DNA of 64,000 nt, taken from the NCBI GenBank assembly GCA_964535575.1, contig CAZHTC010000001.1, positions 558,001 through 622,000 of the forward strand, written 5' to 3'. Below the pieces are notes generated by a model that worked only from the letters and a program-made list of their open reading frames with translations, made no database searches and was not told the DNA's origin. The stretch comes from JAGPCK01 sp964535575 (GTDB lineage Bacteria; Bacteroidota; Bacteroidia; UKL13-3). Positions within the stretch are counted from its first letter, which is position 1, and every line of letters starts with the position of its first letter. The position numbers and the translations under genes are program-made. This document shows, in pieces, positions 7,649-16,152 of this stretch.

Positions 7649-9532
7649 TTATTTAATGCGCAGTTGCTGGCCTATGCTAAGGGTAAAATCTTTCAGCCCG
7701 TTGAGCGACATCAGTTCATCAATGGTTACATTATATTTCCGGGAGATCGAGTAAAGGGTTTCTTTAGCTGTTACGATATGTAAAACGGGCTCCTGCACTT
7801 TATTTTCCTCAGTTATTTCTTTGCGTTTCGGATTTTTAAGTATCACCAGTTCCTCGCCAACCCGCACATTTAAATTTTGTAACTGATTAAGGGCAATAAG
7901 CTCATCAACCGTGAGGTTGTATTTTTTTGCGATACCATACAACGTTTCTTTCTCAGCTACCACATGCACCCCTGTTTTTATTAGTTGATTGCGTACTGCC
8001 GGCAACTGATGCTGATTTACGATAAGCTGCATCCCGATACTGATGGTATCTGATACGAGTTTATTTAATTCTTTCAGGTCGGCTACTTTCAAATTGTATT
8101 TGTGCGAAATGGAGTAAAGGGTTTCTTTAGGCTGAACGGTATGCAAAAATGTTTCTTCCGAATTATTTACGTTAGAATCGGCACGATGTTCTATGGGCAA
8201 TTGCTCTAATTGTTTGGCGGTAGCTTCAATATTTTCCTTTGGTTGCTCCGAAACATGAATCTGTTCTTCGGTGAGGTAAGAGGTGGTGGTATCAGGGATT
8301 ATAGTCTCTGGCTTTACCGTTTCAACAGGAAGTCCCAATACTTCTGCTTTAATTTCTTCTTTTACACGAATGGTATCGGCAGGTAGTTCGGCAACGTTTT
8401 TTGGCATATCAATAACCGGTTTAGCAGCAACCGTATCTTTTTTTGAAGGCGCGATAACAGAATCCGTTTTTACCTCGGAAGGGGGAACTTTTTTTATTTC
8501 AGCCGGTGGTGTTTCAACCGGAGGAGCGGGAGGTGGTAAAACCGGAATAAGCATAGGCCGGAACATTTCATCCTGACGGGTGCGCAAGCGCGGAGGTGTT
8601 TTCCGGTGGCTTTGCAAATTCAACACTTCACTCCACATAGGTTCGGTTCCCATTTCCATTTGATTTAGTTTGTAGAGTGTTTTAAGTTTAATGGCAAATC
8701 GCTGGGAAATTCGGTACATATTGTCGCCAAACTGCACCTCATACACAGCCACTGTTCCTTTATTGAATTTAGGTTTCAGATAGAGGGTATCTCCTTCTTT
8801 TGGTTCATTTCCTCTTTTAATATCATTGTATTTATAAATCTGCCACACCATCATATCATTCTCCAGCGCAATTTTGGCATAACTATCTCCCTTTTTTGCG
8901 CGAACCACCGGAATTCCGTTAAACTCTTTTAATGCCGGAATCTGATGCTGCTGCACAAATTCTTCTTTTTCTCTTTTAATTTCTTCCTGCTTTTGCTCTC
9001 CCGGTTTTTGCAAATCGTATTGATGCAGGTTGTGTTTTTCAATAAAACCAATCAGCAACTGAGGATAATTGGGATTGGTGGCATATCCGGCCTTTTTTAA
9101 TCCATAAGCCCAATCCTGAAAATTATCTGGAGCCAGATCAAACAGAAAAGAATACCGCACCGAGTTCATCAAAAAATCCGAATGGTCGCGATACGATTCT
9201 TCAGCGGTTTTGTACGAACGAAAACATTCTTGCGGGGCATCATCATCTTCATGAATGGTATCGCCTGTCCAGCCTTTTTTACATTTTATTCCAAAGTGAT
9301 TATTGGCCTGTACCGCCAGCCTGCTGTTGCCACTCCCCGACTCCAGAATGCCCTGTGCCAGGGTAATACTTGCCGGAATACGTGAACGAAGCATCTCGGC
9401 TACAGCAATTTCTTTATATTTTTCAATGTATTGCTCGGTGGTCATTTTCTGCTCGGTTTGAGCAAACAACCCGCTGAACATAAGAAGATTCAACGCAAAT
9501 AAAAGAAATGTCTTTTTCATCAATTTACTCAT
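7649..9532 (-). CDS. Secreted LysM glucosaminidase (peptidoglycan hydrolase)
   Basis: About 627 residues from ATG 9532 (another ATG at 9520 gives a classical MKKTFLLF signal peptide). After cleavage near LFAQ comes a GH73-type glucosaminidase domain (about 30-180): SITLAQGILESGSGNSRLA holds the catalytic Glu, with NNHFGIKCKKGW and AGYATNPNYPQLL after it. Then there are two degenerate LysM units (about 205-300), a Pro/Glu/Thr-rich linker of about 120 residues, and three good C-terminal LysM units (TVQPKETLYSISHKYN, VVAEKETLYGIAKKYN, IVTAKETLYSISRKYN). It should bind and cut glycan chains of the wall in the periplasm, for growth or daughter-cell separation. Confidence 0.9.
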   Translation of the reverse strand: MSKLMKKTFLLFALNLLMFSGLFAQTEQKMTTEQYIEKYKEIAVAEMLRSRIPASITLAQGILESGSGNSRLAVQANNHFGIKCKKGWTGDTIHEDDDAPQECFRSYKTAEESYRDHSDFLMNSVRYSFLFDLAPDNFQDWAYGLKKAGYATNPNYPQLLIGFIEKHNLHQYDLQKPGEQKQEEIKREKEEFVQQHQIPALKEFNGIPVVRAKKGDSYAKIALENDMMVWQIYKYNDIKRGNEPKEGDTLYLKPKFNKGTVAVYEVQFGDNMYRISQRFAIKLKTLYKLNQMEMGTEPMWSEVLNLQSHRKTPPRLRTRQDEMFRPMLIPVLPPPAPPVETPPAEIKKVPPSEVKTDSVIAPSKKDTVAAKPVIDMPKNVAELPADTIRVKEEIKAEVLGLPVETVKPETIIPDTTTSYLTEEQIHVSEQPKENIEATAKQLEQLPIEHRADSNVNNSEETFLHTVQPKETLYSISHKYNLKVADLKELNKLVSDTISIGMQLIVNQHQLPAVRNQLIKTGVHVVAEKETLYGIAKKYNLTVDELIALNQLQNLNVRVGEELVILKNPKRKEITEENKVQEPVLHIVTAKETLYSISRKYNVTIDELMSLNGLKDFTLSIGQQLRIK

Positions 9533-9639
9533 TGGCAATAAACTTGCAGCAAAGTTCAGCCCTGTGACGCGTTTACTTCCCGCAATCAGTAAGGTTTTTA
9601 CTCACAAAACGTTTTAATTTGTACAGTTAATAGTTCATT

Positions 9640-11712
9640 ATGCGCCATTTACTTTTTACGCTTATCATTTTTACCGGGTTTGCCTCAGCGGCACCCAGAT
9701 TAGAAAATCATACTAAATGGAACTTCGGTTTCAGCAAGACTGAAGTTAAGGTTGGGGAGGAAGTGGAACTTATTTTTACGGCATTGATTGATAAGAATTG
9801 GTACATGTATTCAAGTGATCTTGATCCAAAACTCATCGGGCCTATTCCAGCTTCATTTAATTTTACCTCAAACTCCACTTACAAGCTAATTGGTACCATT
9901 CGGCCCATTCATCCAAAACACAGATTCGATGAAGTATGGGGTGGCGAAATTTCCATATTTGAAAATCGGGCAGAGTTCAGACAAAAAATTAAAATTCTTT
10001 CCCCAAATCCAATAATTAAAGGAACATACTCATATGTCCATTGCATAGTGGATGGTGACGGACGATGCATTAATGTGGACGATGAAGATTTTGAATTCAA
10101 AGGTTTAAAAGTGACTCCTTCCGAAGAGACACAAGTGACAACCACACCCGATTCGCCCGCTGTATCGCAAGCAATAGCAGAAGATACCACGCAAGCAACG
10201 ATTGCTCCATCAAATAAGAATGATGTGATTAAAACCACAGAAACAGCCGATGTGGCCGGTGGGGGCAAATCACTTTGGGCGTTTTTAATTTTTGCTTTCT
10301 TAGGCGGATTAACCGCAGTGATTACCCCATGTGTATTCCCCATGCTGCCCATGACGGTTACCTTCTTTACCAAAAAAAGCGAGACACGCGCACAGGCATT
10401 AAAACGCGCCTTTACATTTGGTGGCTCCATAGTGTTGATTTACTCCCTCATCGGACTGTTGTTTGGCGTATTGGGATTAGGCCCCGACTTTGGAAACTGG
10501 CTCAGTACGCATTGGGTACCTAATGTATTATTCTTTATTATTTTCATTGTATTCGGTGCTGCATTTCTGGGTATGTTCGAACTCACTTTACCCAGTGGCT
10601 TTGTAAATAAAATTGATTCCAAATCAAACATGGGCAGTATGGCCGGAGTGTTTTTTATGGCCTTTACCCTTGTGCTGGTTTCGTTTTCGTGTACCGGCCC
10701 CATTGTAGGAAGTTTGCTTATTGAAGCAGTTGGCGGAAAACTTTTGAAACCGGTGCTGGGTATGTTTTCGTTTTCTCTTGCCCTTGCGTTGCCATTTACT
10801 TTATTTGCTATTTTTCCCAACTGGTTGCAGAATTTACCCAAGTCGGGCGGATGGCTCAACTCGGTAAAAGTAGTTTTGGGCTTTCTGGAAGTTGCCTTAG
10901 CTTTTAAATTTTTGTCAATAGCCGACCAGGTTTACCATTGGGGAATTTTAGACCGCGAAGTGTATCTGGCGTTATGGATTGTGATTTTCTTTTTACTTGG
11001 AATGTACTTACTGGGTAAACTGAAATTTCATCACGACAGTGACCTGCCTTATTTAAGTGTTCCCCGACTGGGAATGGCCATTGCTGTTTTTACTTTTGTA
11101 TTATACCTGATACCGGGTTTGTTTGGCGCCCCTCTCAAAGCCCTAAGCGGATACCTTCCGCCACAAAGCACACTTGATTTTGATTTATACACCAACAAAG
11201 GAAAGGCTACCGAAACAACAACTGGTGATGAGTTGGGCAAGGTGAAATATGCCGACAAATTTCATTTACCGCATAACCTGCATGGATTTTTTGATTACAA
11301 GCAAGCCCTGGAGTATTCGAAAAAAGTAAACAAACCCATTTTTATAGATTTTACAGGGCACGGCTGTGTTAACTGCCGCGAAATGGAAGCCAATGTATGG
11401 AGCGACCCGCAGGTATTGAAACGCCTGAATGAAAATTATGTTGTAGTAGCTTTGTATGCCGATGACAAAACCGAATTGCCCGAGAGCGAATGGTACCTCT
11501 CCAAATACGATAACAAAATAAAAAAGACCATTGGCAAACAAAATTCCGATTTACAGATTACGAAATACAACGCCAACGCTCAACCTTTATATGTATTGAT
11601 TGACGGAAATGAGCAATTGCTTACCCAGCCAAAAGCGTATGATTTGGAAGTTTCCAATTTCGTGAAATTTCTTGACGAAGGTTTGGCTAACTATAAAAAG
11701 CTTCACCCATGA
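9640..11712 (+). CDS. dsbD: Thiol:disulfide interchange protein DsbD
   Basis: A 690-residue three-part membrane protein that carries electrons from cytoplasmic thioredoxin to periplasmic disulfides. Part one is a signal peptide and DsbD-alpha-like domain (about 20-160) with Cys 135 and Cys 143. Part two is the CcdA-like membrane domain (about 210-500, eight helices) with the two essential cysteines, ITPCVFPMLP at Cys 231 and FSCTGPIVG at Cys 351. Part three is a C-terminal thioredoxin-fold domain with DFTGHGCVNC (Cys 576/579), a CVNC active site rather than the enterobacterial CVAC. gmhA overlaps the last four bases (ATGA), suggesting translational coupling. Confidence 0.93.
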   Translation: MRHLLFTLIIFTGFASAAPRLENHTKWNFGFSKTEVKVGEEVELIFTALIDKNWYMYSSDLDPKLIGPIPASFNFTSNSTYKLIGTIRPIHPKHRFDEVWGGEISIFENRAEFRQKIKILSPNPIIKGTYSYVHCIVDGDGRCINVDDEDFEFKGLKVTPSEETQVTTTPDSPAVSQAIAEDTTQATIAPSNKNDVIKTTETADVAGGGKSLWAFLIFAFLGGLTAVITPCVFPMLPMTVTFFTKKSETRAQALKRAFTFGGSIVLIYSLIGLLFGVLGLGPDFGNWLSTHWVPNVLFFIIFIVFGAAFLGMFELTLPSGFVNKIDSKSNMGSMAGVFFMAFTLVLVSFSCTGPIVGSLLIEAVGGKLLKPVLGMFSFSLALALPFTLFAIFPNWLQNLPKSGGWLNSVKVVLGFLEVALAFKFLSIADQVYHWGILDREVYLALWIVIFFLLGMYLLGKLKFHHDSDLPYLSVPRLGMAIAVFTFVLYLIPGLFGAPLKALSGYLPPQSTLDFDLYTNKGKATETTTGDELGKVKYADKFHLPHNLHGFFDYKQALEYSKKVNKPIFIDFTGHGCVNCREMEANVWSDPQVLKRLNENYVVVALYADDKTELPESEWYLSKYDNKIKKTIGKQNSDLQITKYNANAQPLYVLIDGNEQLLTQPKAYDLEVSNFVKFLDEGLANYKKLHP

Positions 11713-12272
11713 GCATAAAAAACCATTTTGACGAAGCCCTTTGGGTATTGCAAAAATTCAATGCCGACCCTGCTAATTTTAAAAAAATTGAAGCTGCCGG
11801 AAAGCTGATGGTAAAAGCCATTAAAAAGGGAAATAAAATCATCAGTTGCGGCAACGGAGGCAGCATGAGCGATGCCATGCATTTTGCCGAAGAGCTGAGT
11901 GGACGATACCGCGATGACCGCAGGGCACTTCCGGCAGTTTCTATTTCCGACCCATCTCACCTGAGTTGTGTGGCAAACGACTACGGGTATGAATTTGTTT
12001 TTTCGCGCTATATAGAAGCCTTAGGCAACACCGGTGATGTGTTGCTGGCCATAAGTACCAGCGGCAATTCAAAAAATGTGCTGCGGGCCATTGCCGCAGC
12101 CAAAGCCAAAGGGATGAAAGTAATTGGGCTTACCGGGAAAGACGGAGGAAAAATGGCGGTGGCCTGCGATGTGGAAATACGTGCTCCGCGCAGTGAGTAT
12201 GCCGACCGGGCACAGGAAATACATATCAAAATCATTCATGCGCTGATTGATTACGTGGAAACACACTGCTGA
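11709..12272 (+). CDS. gmhA: Phosphoheptose (sedoheptulose-7-phosphate) isomerase
   Basis: A 187-residue single SIS-domain protein. SCGNGGSMSDAMHFAEELSG, the DPSHLSCVANDYGYEFVF region and AISTSGNSKNVLRA are typical of GmhA, which makes D-glycero-D-manno-heptose 7-phosphate in the cytoplasm as the first step of ADP-heptose synthesis for the LPS core. It overlaps dsbD by 4 bases and the next acyltransferase gene by 1 base (TGATG). Its last 37 codons are duplicated downstream at 13365-13487. Confidence 0.92.
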   Translation: MSIKNHFDEALWVLQKFNADPANFKKIEAAGKLMVKAIKKGNKIISCGNGGSMSDAMHFAEELSGRYRDDRRALPAVSISDPSHLSCVANDYGYEFVFSRYIEALGNTGDVLLAISTSGNSKNVLRAIAAAKAKGMKVIGLTGKDGGKMAVACDVEIRAPRSEYADRAQEIHIKIIHALIDYVETHC

Positions 12273-13354
12273 TGACACCGGAAACCCTTCTGCAACCTAA
12301 ACGCAATCATTTTAACTTACTTCGCTTGCTGGCTGCCATTCAGGTAGCTTTTTTCCATGCCGATGCACTGCTCCCACAAAGCGTTCAATGGACTCCTTTT
12401 CTTTTTCTGAAAAAAGTACTCTGGTTTTTCCCCGGAGTCAATGTCTTTTATTTCATCAGCGGTTTTCTAATCTGGCACTCGTGCGAACGGATGCAAGGCA
12501 ACATCAGGCAGTTTTATTTCAACCGCTTTATACGTATTTATCCAGGATTATGGACTGCTCTTGGGGTTGCATTGATTCTACTGGCTTGCAACGGACAACT
12601 GGCTGATCTCGGTAGTCATATCAGTAGTTTTTCAGGATGGCTCCTTGGACAGCTTACCTTTTTCCAATACTACACCCCTAACATGTTTCGTGATTTTGGA
12701 AACGGAACTCCCAATGGGGTGCTTTGGACCATTGTGGTTGAGATACAGTTCTATTTCTTAGTCCCTTTTTTATGGAGGTGGTTGCAGAAATTGGGTTCGC
12801 TCAAGGCAAAGAACATACTACTCGTTTCACTTGGGACAGCCTCATTCTTATTCAACCATTGTGAAGAAAGCATGGAGTTGGGATATGTGGTTTTCAAAAC
12901 TCTTTATTTTTCTATACTGAACTTCTTCTACTTTTTTTGTCTGGGCATTTTGTGCTACCTGAACCTGGGCCGGATTTATCCCTTTATAAGAAAATATGGC
13001 TGGACTACCATAGCCGGGTATGTTGTTTTCTCAATCTGCTTTACCATATACGGTACAAAGCTCAACCGCTATCACGCTGAATTTTTTTCACTTGTGGCTA
13101 CCTTATTCTTATACATAGCAGTTATTTCTTTCGCCTTTTCTCAACAGCTTTTATCTCCTGCCTACCTACGAATAAATGACTTCTCCTATGGCCTTTATCT
13201 TTACCACAGTTTGGTTATTAATTTTATTCTTGCCTATGGCATAACGCAATATTCAAATCTGATTTTTTGGAGTGTAGCCATTACCTTTGCTATGTTATCT
13301 TGGCATTTAATTGAACAACCCTTTTTAAAGAGAAAAACTCTGTATGATAGTTAA
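12272..13354 (+). CDS. Acyltransferase 3 (OafA-like) membrane protein, copy 1
   Basis: A 360-residue integral membrane protein with about ten hydrophobic helices. It has the acyltransferase-3 marks: RNHFNLLRLLAAIQVAFFHA near the N-terminus (the active His is in FFHA), then FYFISGFLIW, the RIYPGLW motif, and a final HLIEQPFLKR. Such proteins O-acetylate or otherwise acylate surface polysaccharide or LPS sugars from the cytoplasmic face. The start overlaps the gmhA stop by one base, so it is in the gmhA operon and probably modifies LPS or a capsule. A paralogue follows at 13490. Confidence 0.88.
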   Translation: MTPETLLQPKRNHFNLLRLLAAIQVAFFHADALLPQSVQWTPFLFLKKVLWFFPGVNVFYFISGFLIWHSCERMQGNIRQFYFNRFIRIYPGLWTALGVALILLACNGQLADLGSHISSFSGWLLGQLTFFQYYTPNMFRDFGNGTPNGVLWTIVVEIQFYFLVPFLWRWLQKLGSLKAKNILLVSLGTASFLFNHCEESMELGYVVFKTLYFSILNFFYFFCLGILCYLNLGRIYPFIRKYGWTTIAGYVVFSICFTIYGTKLNRYHAEFFSLVATLFLYIAVISFAFSQQLLSPAYLRINDFSYGLYLYHSLVINFILAYGITQYSNLIFWSVAITFAMLSWHLIEQPFLKRKTLYDS

Positions 13355-13364
13355 AACCTTTAGA

Positions 13365-13487
13365 ATGTTGCTGGTCTGCGATGTGGAAATACGCGCTCCT
13401 CGCATTGAGTATTCAGGCCGTGCGCAGGAAATACATATCAAAATCATTCATGCTTTAATTGATTCTGTGGAGCAGCACAGCACCTGA
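13365..13487 (+). pseudogene. Duplicated 3' fragment of gmhA
   Basis: A 40-codon open frame (ATG 13365 to TGA 13485-13487) whose residues CDVEIRAPR..EY onward and QEIHIKIIHALID match the last 37 residues of GmhA. It lacks the SIS core, so it cannot be an isomerase. It lies between the two acyltransferase genes exactly where gmhA lies before the first, ending two bases before the second ATG. The frame is still open, which suggests either recent origin or selection for translational coupling to the gene after it. Confidence 0.85.
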
Positions 13488-13489
13488 CT

Positions 13490-14551
13490 ATGCAGACCGA
13501 CCTTCTACAATCAGACCGAAATCATTTTAACTTACTTCGCCTGCTGGCTGCTTTTCAGGTAGCTTTTTTTCATGCCGATGCACTGCTTCCACAAATCATT
13601 CAATGGCCCCCTTTCCTGTTTCTGAAAAAAGTGCTCTGGTTTTTCCCCGGAGTCAATGTCTTTTATTTCATCAGCGGCTTTCTAATCTGGAGGTCGTTTG
13701 AGCAATCGGGAGATAACCTTAAAATTTTTTACCTTAAACGTTTAAAACGAATTTATCCCGGATTATATGGCGCACTTATTTTTACCGTCATCTGTTTGTA
13801 CCTTGACGGGCAGTTTGCTGTTGAGCCACGGTATTACGAAAAAATTGGGCGCTGGTTTATTGCACAGCTCACGGTGGTGCAGTATTATGCTCCAAAAATA
13901 TTTCAAGACTACGCAACAGGTATTCCCAATGGCCCTTTGTGGTCGGTAGCGGTAGAGCTCCAGTTTTACTTTTTGGTTCCCTTTATTTACCGCCTCTTGA
14001 AACAAAAAAGTTTACCGGTAAAAAATATGTTGATGATACTTTTCTGTGCGGTCTCGTTTGCATTTAACCATTATCAGGAAGACTTCATGGAATTTAACTA
14101 CCGGTTTCAGGTTGTTTATTTCTCGGTGTTCAATTTTTTCTACTTTTTTGGAATAGGTATTCTGGTGTACTTAAATTTTTCAACCCTAAAAGATGCCCTT
14201 CAAAAAAACGGGAAACCCCTTATTTTACTCTATGTTTTGTTTGCCATTTATTGTTCGTACAAAAATATTACACTAAATACCTATGAAGCCGAAAGTTTTA
14301 CGCTGGCGGTTAATATACTGCTCATGCTTTTTGTTTTTTCAATAGCCTTTTTACCGGTGAAAAAAAATGGATATTTTATTCAACGAAACGATTTTTCGTA
14401 TGGACTTTACCTCTATCATGTACCTGTTATTAATACGATTCTAACTTATAAATTACTTTCTTATGCCAATAGTATTTTTTGGCCCGCAGCTATTACATTT
14501 GCAGTGCTATCGTGGTATTTAATTGAGAAACGATTTCTGAAAACAAAATAA
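13490..14551 (+). CDS. Acyltransferase 3 (OafA-like) membrane protein, copy 2
   Basis: A 353-residue paralogue of the preceding acyltransferase with the same layout: RNHFNLLRLLAAFQVAFFHA, FYFISGFLIW, RIYPGLYGAL, NDFSYGLYLYHVPVINTIL, and a final YLIEKRFLK. Residues 5-65 are nearly the same as in copy 1; the middle has diverged widely, for instance in the loop after helix 3, which suggests a different acceptor sugar. It should likewise acylate an envelope glycan. The gene is preceded by the gmhA 3' fragment and followed by comM after 6 bases. Confidence 0.88.
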   Translation: MQTDLLQSDRNHFNLLRLLAAFQVAFFHADALLPQIIQWPPFLFLKKVLWFFPGVNVFYFISGFLIWRSFEQSGDNLKIFYLKRLKRIYPGLYGALIFTVICLYLDGQFAVEPRYYEKIGRWFIAQLTVVQYYAPKIFQDYATGIPNGPLWSVAVELQFYFLVPFIYRLLKQKSLPVKNMLMILFCAVSFAFNHYQEDFMEFNYRFQVVYFSVFNFFYFFGIGILVYLNFSTLKDALQKNGKPLILLYVLFAIYCSYKNITLNTYEAESFTLAVNILLMLFVFSIAFLPVKKNGYFIQRNDFSYGLYLYHVPVINTILTYKLLSYANSIFWPAAITFAVLSWYLIEKRFLKTK

Positions 14552-14557
14552 CCGACT

Positions 14558-16102
14558 ATGCTTGTAAAAACATTTGGCAGTGCCGTATATGGAATTAATG
14601 CTGTAACCATTACCGTTGAAGTGAGTGTGGGCCAAAGCGGAATGAACTACTACCTGGTAGGACTGCCCGACAACGCGGTGAAAGAAAGTTACCAGCGCAT
14701 TGAAACCGCCATAAAACATATTGAGTACAAAATGCCACGCGTAAAAATTGTGGTAAACATGGCACCGGCCGACATACGCAAAGAAGGCTCATCGTACGAC
14801 CTTACCATTGCCTCCGGAATATTAGCTGCCTCGGGACAAATTGAAGATGTAGAAAAACTTTCGAAGTATATCATTATGGGCGAACTCTCGCTTGACGGAG
14901 AAGTGAAACCCATTAAAGGAGCCCTACCAATTGCTATACAGGCGCGCAAAGAAGGATTTAAAGGATTTATTCTTCCCAAACAAAATGCCCGCGAAGCGGC
15001 CATTGTAAGCGGACTCAAAGTGTATGGTGTAGAAAGCATGCTGGATGTAATTCATTTTTTTAACGGAGAAAAAGAACTGGAACAGGTAATTGTTGATACA
15101 CGAAAGGAATTTGAAGAAAACGTAACCCGGCCCGACAGTGATTTTTCGGATGTGAAAGGACAGGAAAACATTAAACGCGCCATGGAAATTGCTGCAGCCG
15201 GTGGACATAATGTTATTCTAATTGGTCCGCCCGGTGCCGGAAAAACCATGCTGGCCAAACGGCTTCCTTCCATTCTTCCTCCGCTTACGCTGCACGAGGC
15301 ATTAGAGACAACCAAAATACACTCGGTGGCCGGCAAACTATCGCGCGATGCATCTTTGCTGCATATACGTCCGTTTCGCTCGCCACACCACACCGTGAGC
15401 AATGTGGCATTAGTGGGAGGCGGCAGCAACCCGCAGCCCGGTGAAATTTCGCTGGCCCATAATGGCGTTTTGTTTTTAGATGAGTTGCCCGAGTTTGATA
15501 AAAAAGTGCTGGAAGTAATGCGGCAACCGCTGGAAGAGCGCAACGTTACCATTTCAAGAGCCAAATACAGCATAGAGTATCCTGCCAGTTTTATGCTGGT
15601 GGCCGCTATGAATCCATGCCCTTGCGGGTATTATAATCATCCCGAAAAAGAATGTGTATGCTCGCCCGGGGTGGTGCAAAAATACTTAGGAAAAATAAGC
15701 GGCCCCCTGCTCGACCGCATTGACATACATATTGAAGTAACACCCGTAAGTTTTGATGAATTGAGTGCCGAGCGAAAATCAGAAACCAGTGAAGTGATAC
15801 GCGAACGGGTTATGAAAGCACGCAACTTTCAGCAGGAGCGTTTTAAAAACCAACCCGGCATGTATGCCAATGCACAAATGCCCTCGAATATGGTGAGGGA
15901 GATTTGCAGCATCAACTCAGCCGGACAAAATTTATTGAAGACTGCCATGAACCGCCTGCAACTTTCGGCACGGGCTTACGACCGCATTTTAAAAGTAGCC
16001 CGCACCATTGCCGATTTAGCAGCCAGTGATGAGATAAAAATTGAACACTTAGCCGAAGCGATTCAATACCGAAGCCTTGACAGAGAGAATTGGGCGGGAT
16101 AG
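14558..16102 (+). CDS. comM: YifB/ComM-family Mg-chelatase-like AAA+ ATPase
   Basis: A 514-residue cytoplasmic protein with an N-terminal S5-like/Lon-like domain (about 1-170) and a magnesium-chelatase-type AAA+ domain. Walker A is GPPGAGKT at 223-230 and Walker B is GVLFLDELPEF. The Cys-rich insert after MLVAAMNPCPCGYY, then ECVCSPG, is the usual YifB zinc-like loop, and QLSARAYDRILKVARTIADL is in the C-terminal lid. ComM is a hexameric helicase that drives branch migration during natural transformation. The ORF follows the acyltransferase directly, but its role is unrelated to it. Confidence 0.94.
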   Translation: MLVKTFGSAVYGINAVTITVEVSVGQSGMNYYLVGLPDNAVKESYQRIETAIKHIEYKMPRVKIVVNMAPADIRKEGSSYDLTIASGILAASGQIEDVEKLSKYIIMGELSLDGEVKPIKGALPIAIQARKEGFKGFILPKQNAREAAIVSGLKVYGVESMLDVIHFFNGEKELEQVIVDTRKEFEENVTRPDSDFSDVKGQENIKRAMEIAAAGGHNVILIGPPGAGKTMLAKRLPSILPPLTLHEALETTKIHSVAGKLSRDASLLHIRPFRSPHHTVSNVALVGGGSNPQPGEISLAHNGVLFLDELPEFDKKVLEVMRQPLEERNVTISRAKYSIEYPASFMLVAAMNPCPCGYYNHPEKECVCSPGVVQKYLGKISGPLLDRIDIHIEVTPVSFDELSAERKSETSEVIRERVMKARNFQQERFKNQPGMYANAQMPSNMVREICSINSAGQNLLKTAMNRLQLSARAYDRILKVARTIADLAASDEIKIEHLAEAIQYRSLDRENWAG

Positions 16103-16152
16103 CGTGAAATTTCTTTTGGTGAAATGAATTACTTTTAGGGTGCTTTAAGATT

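Larger units (their letters stand above)
12161..14551 (+). repeat. Imperfect tandem duplication: gmhA 3' end plus acyltransferase gene
   Basis: The segment from the last 37 codons of gmhA through the first acyltransferase gene (12161-13354) is followed by a second copy (13365-14551). The gmhA part is roughly 85% identical by eye. Within the acyltransferase the first ~190 bases are almost identical (12300-12475 against 13513-13690), after which identity falls sharply while the fold and many motifs are kept. This shows a duplication that carried a gene end with it, followed by uneven divergence or local gene conversion. Confidence 0.85.

Noticed and set aside
9909..10859. Minus-strand open frames of 139 and 173 codons within dsbD
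   Set aside because: Shadow frames of the DsbD membrane domain; no start signals or protein-like pattern.
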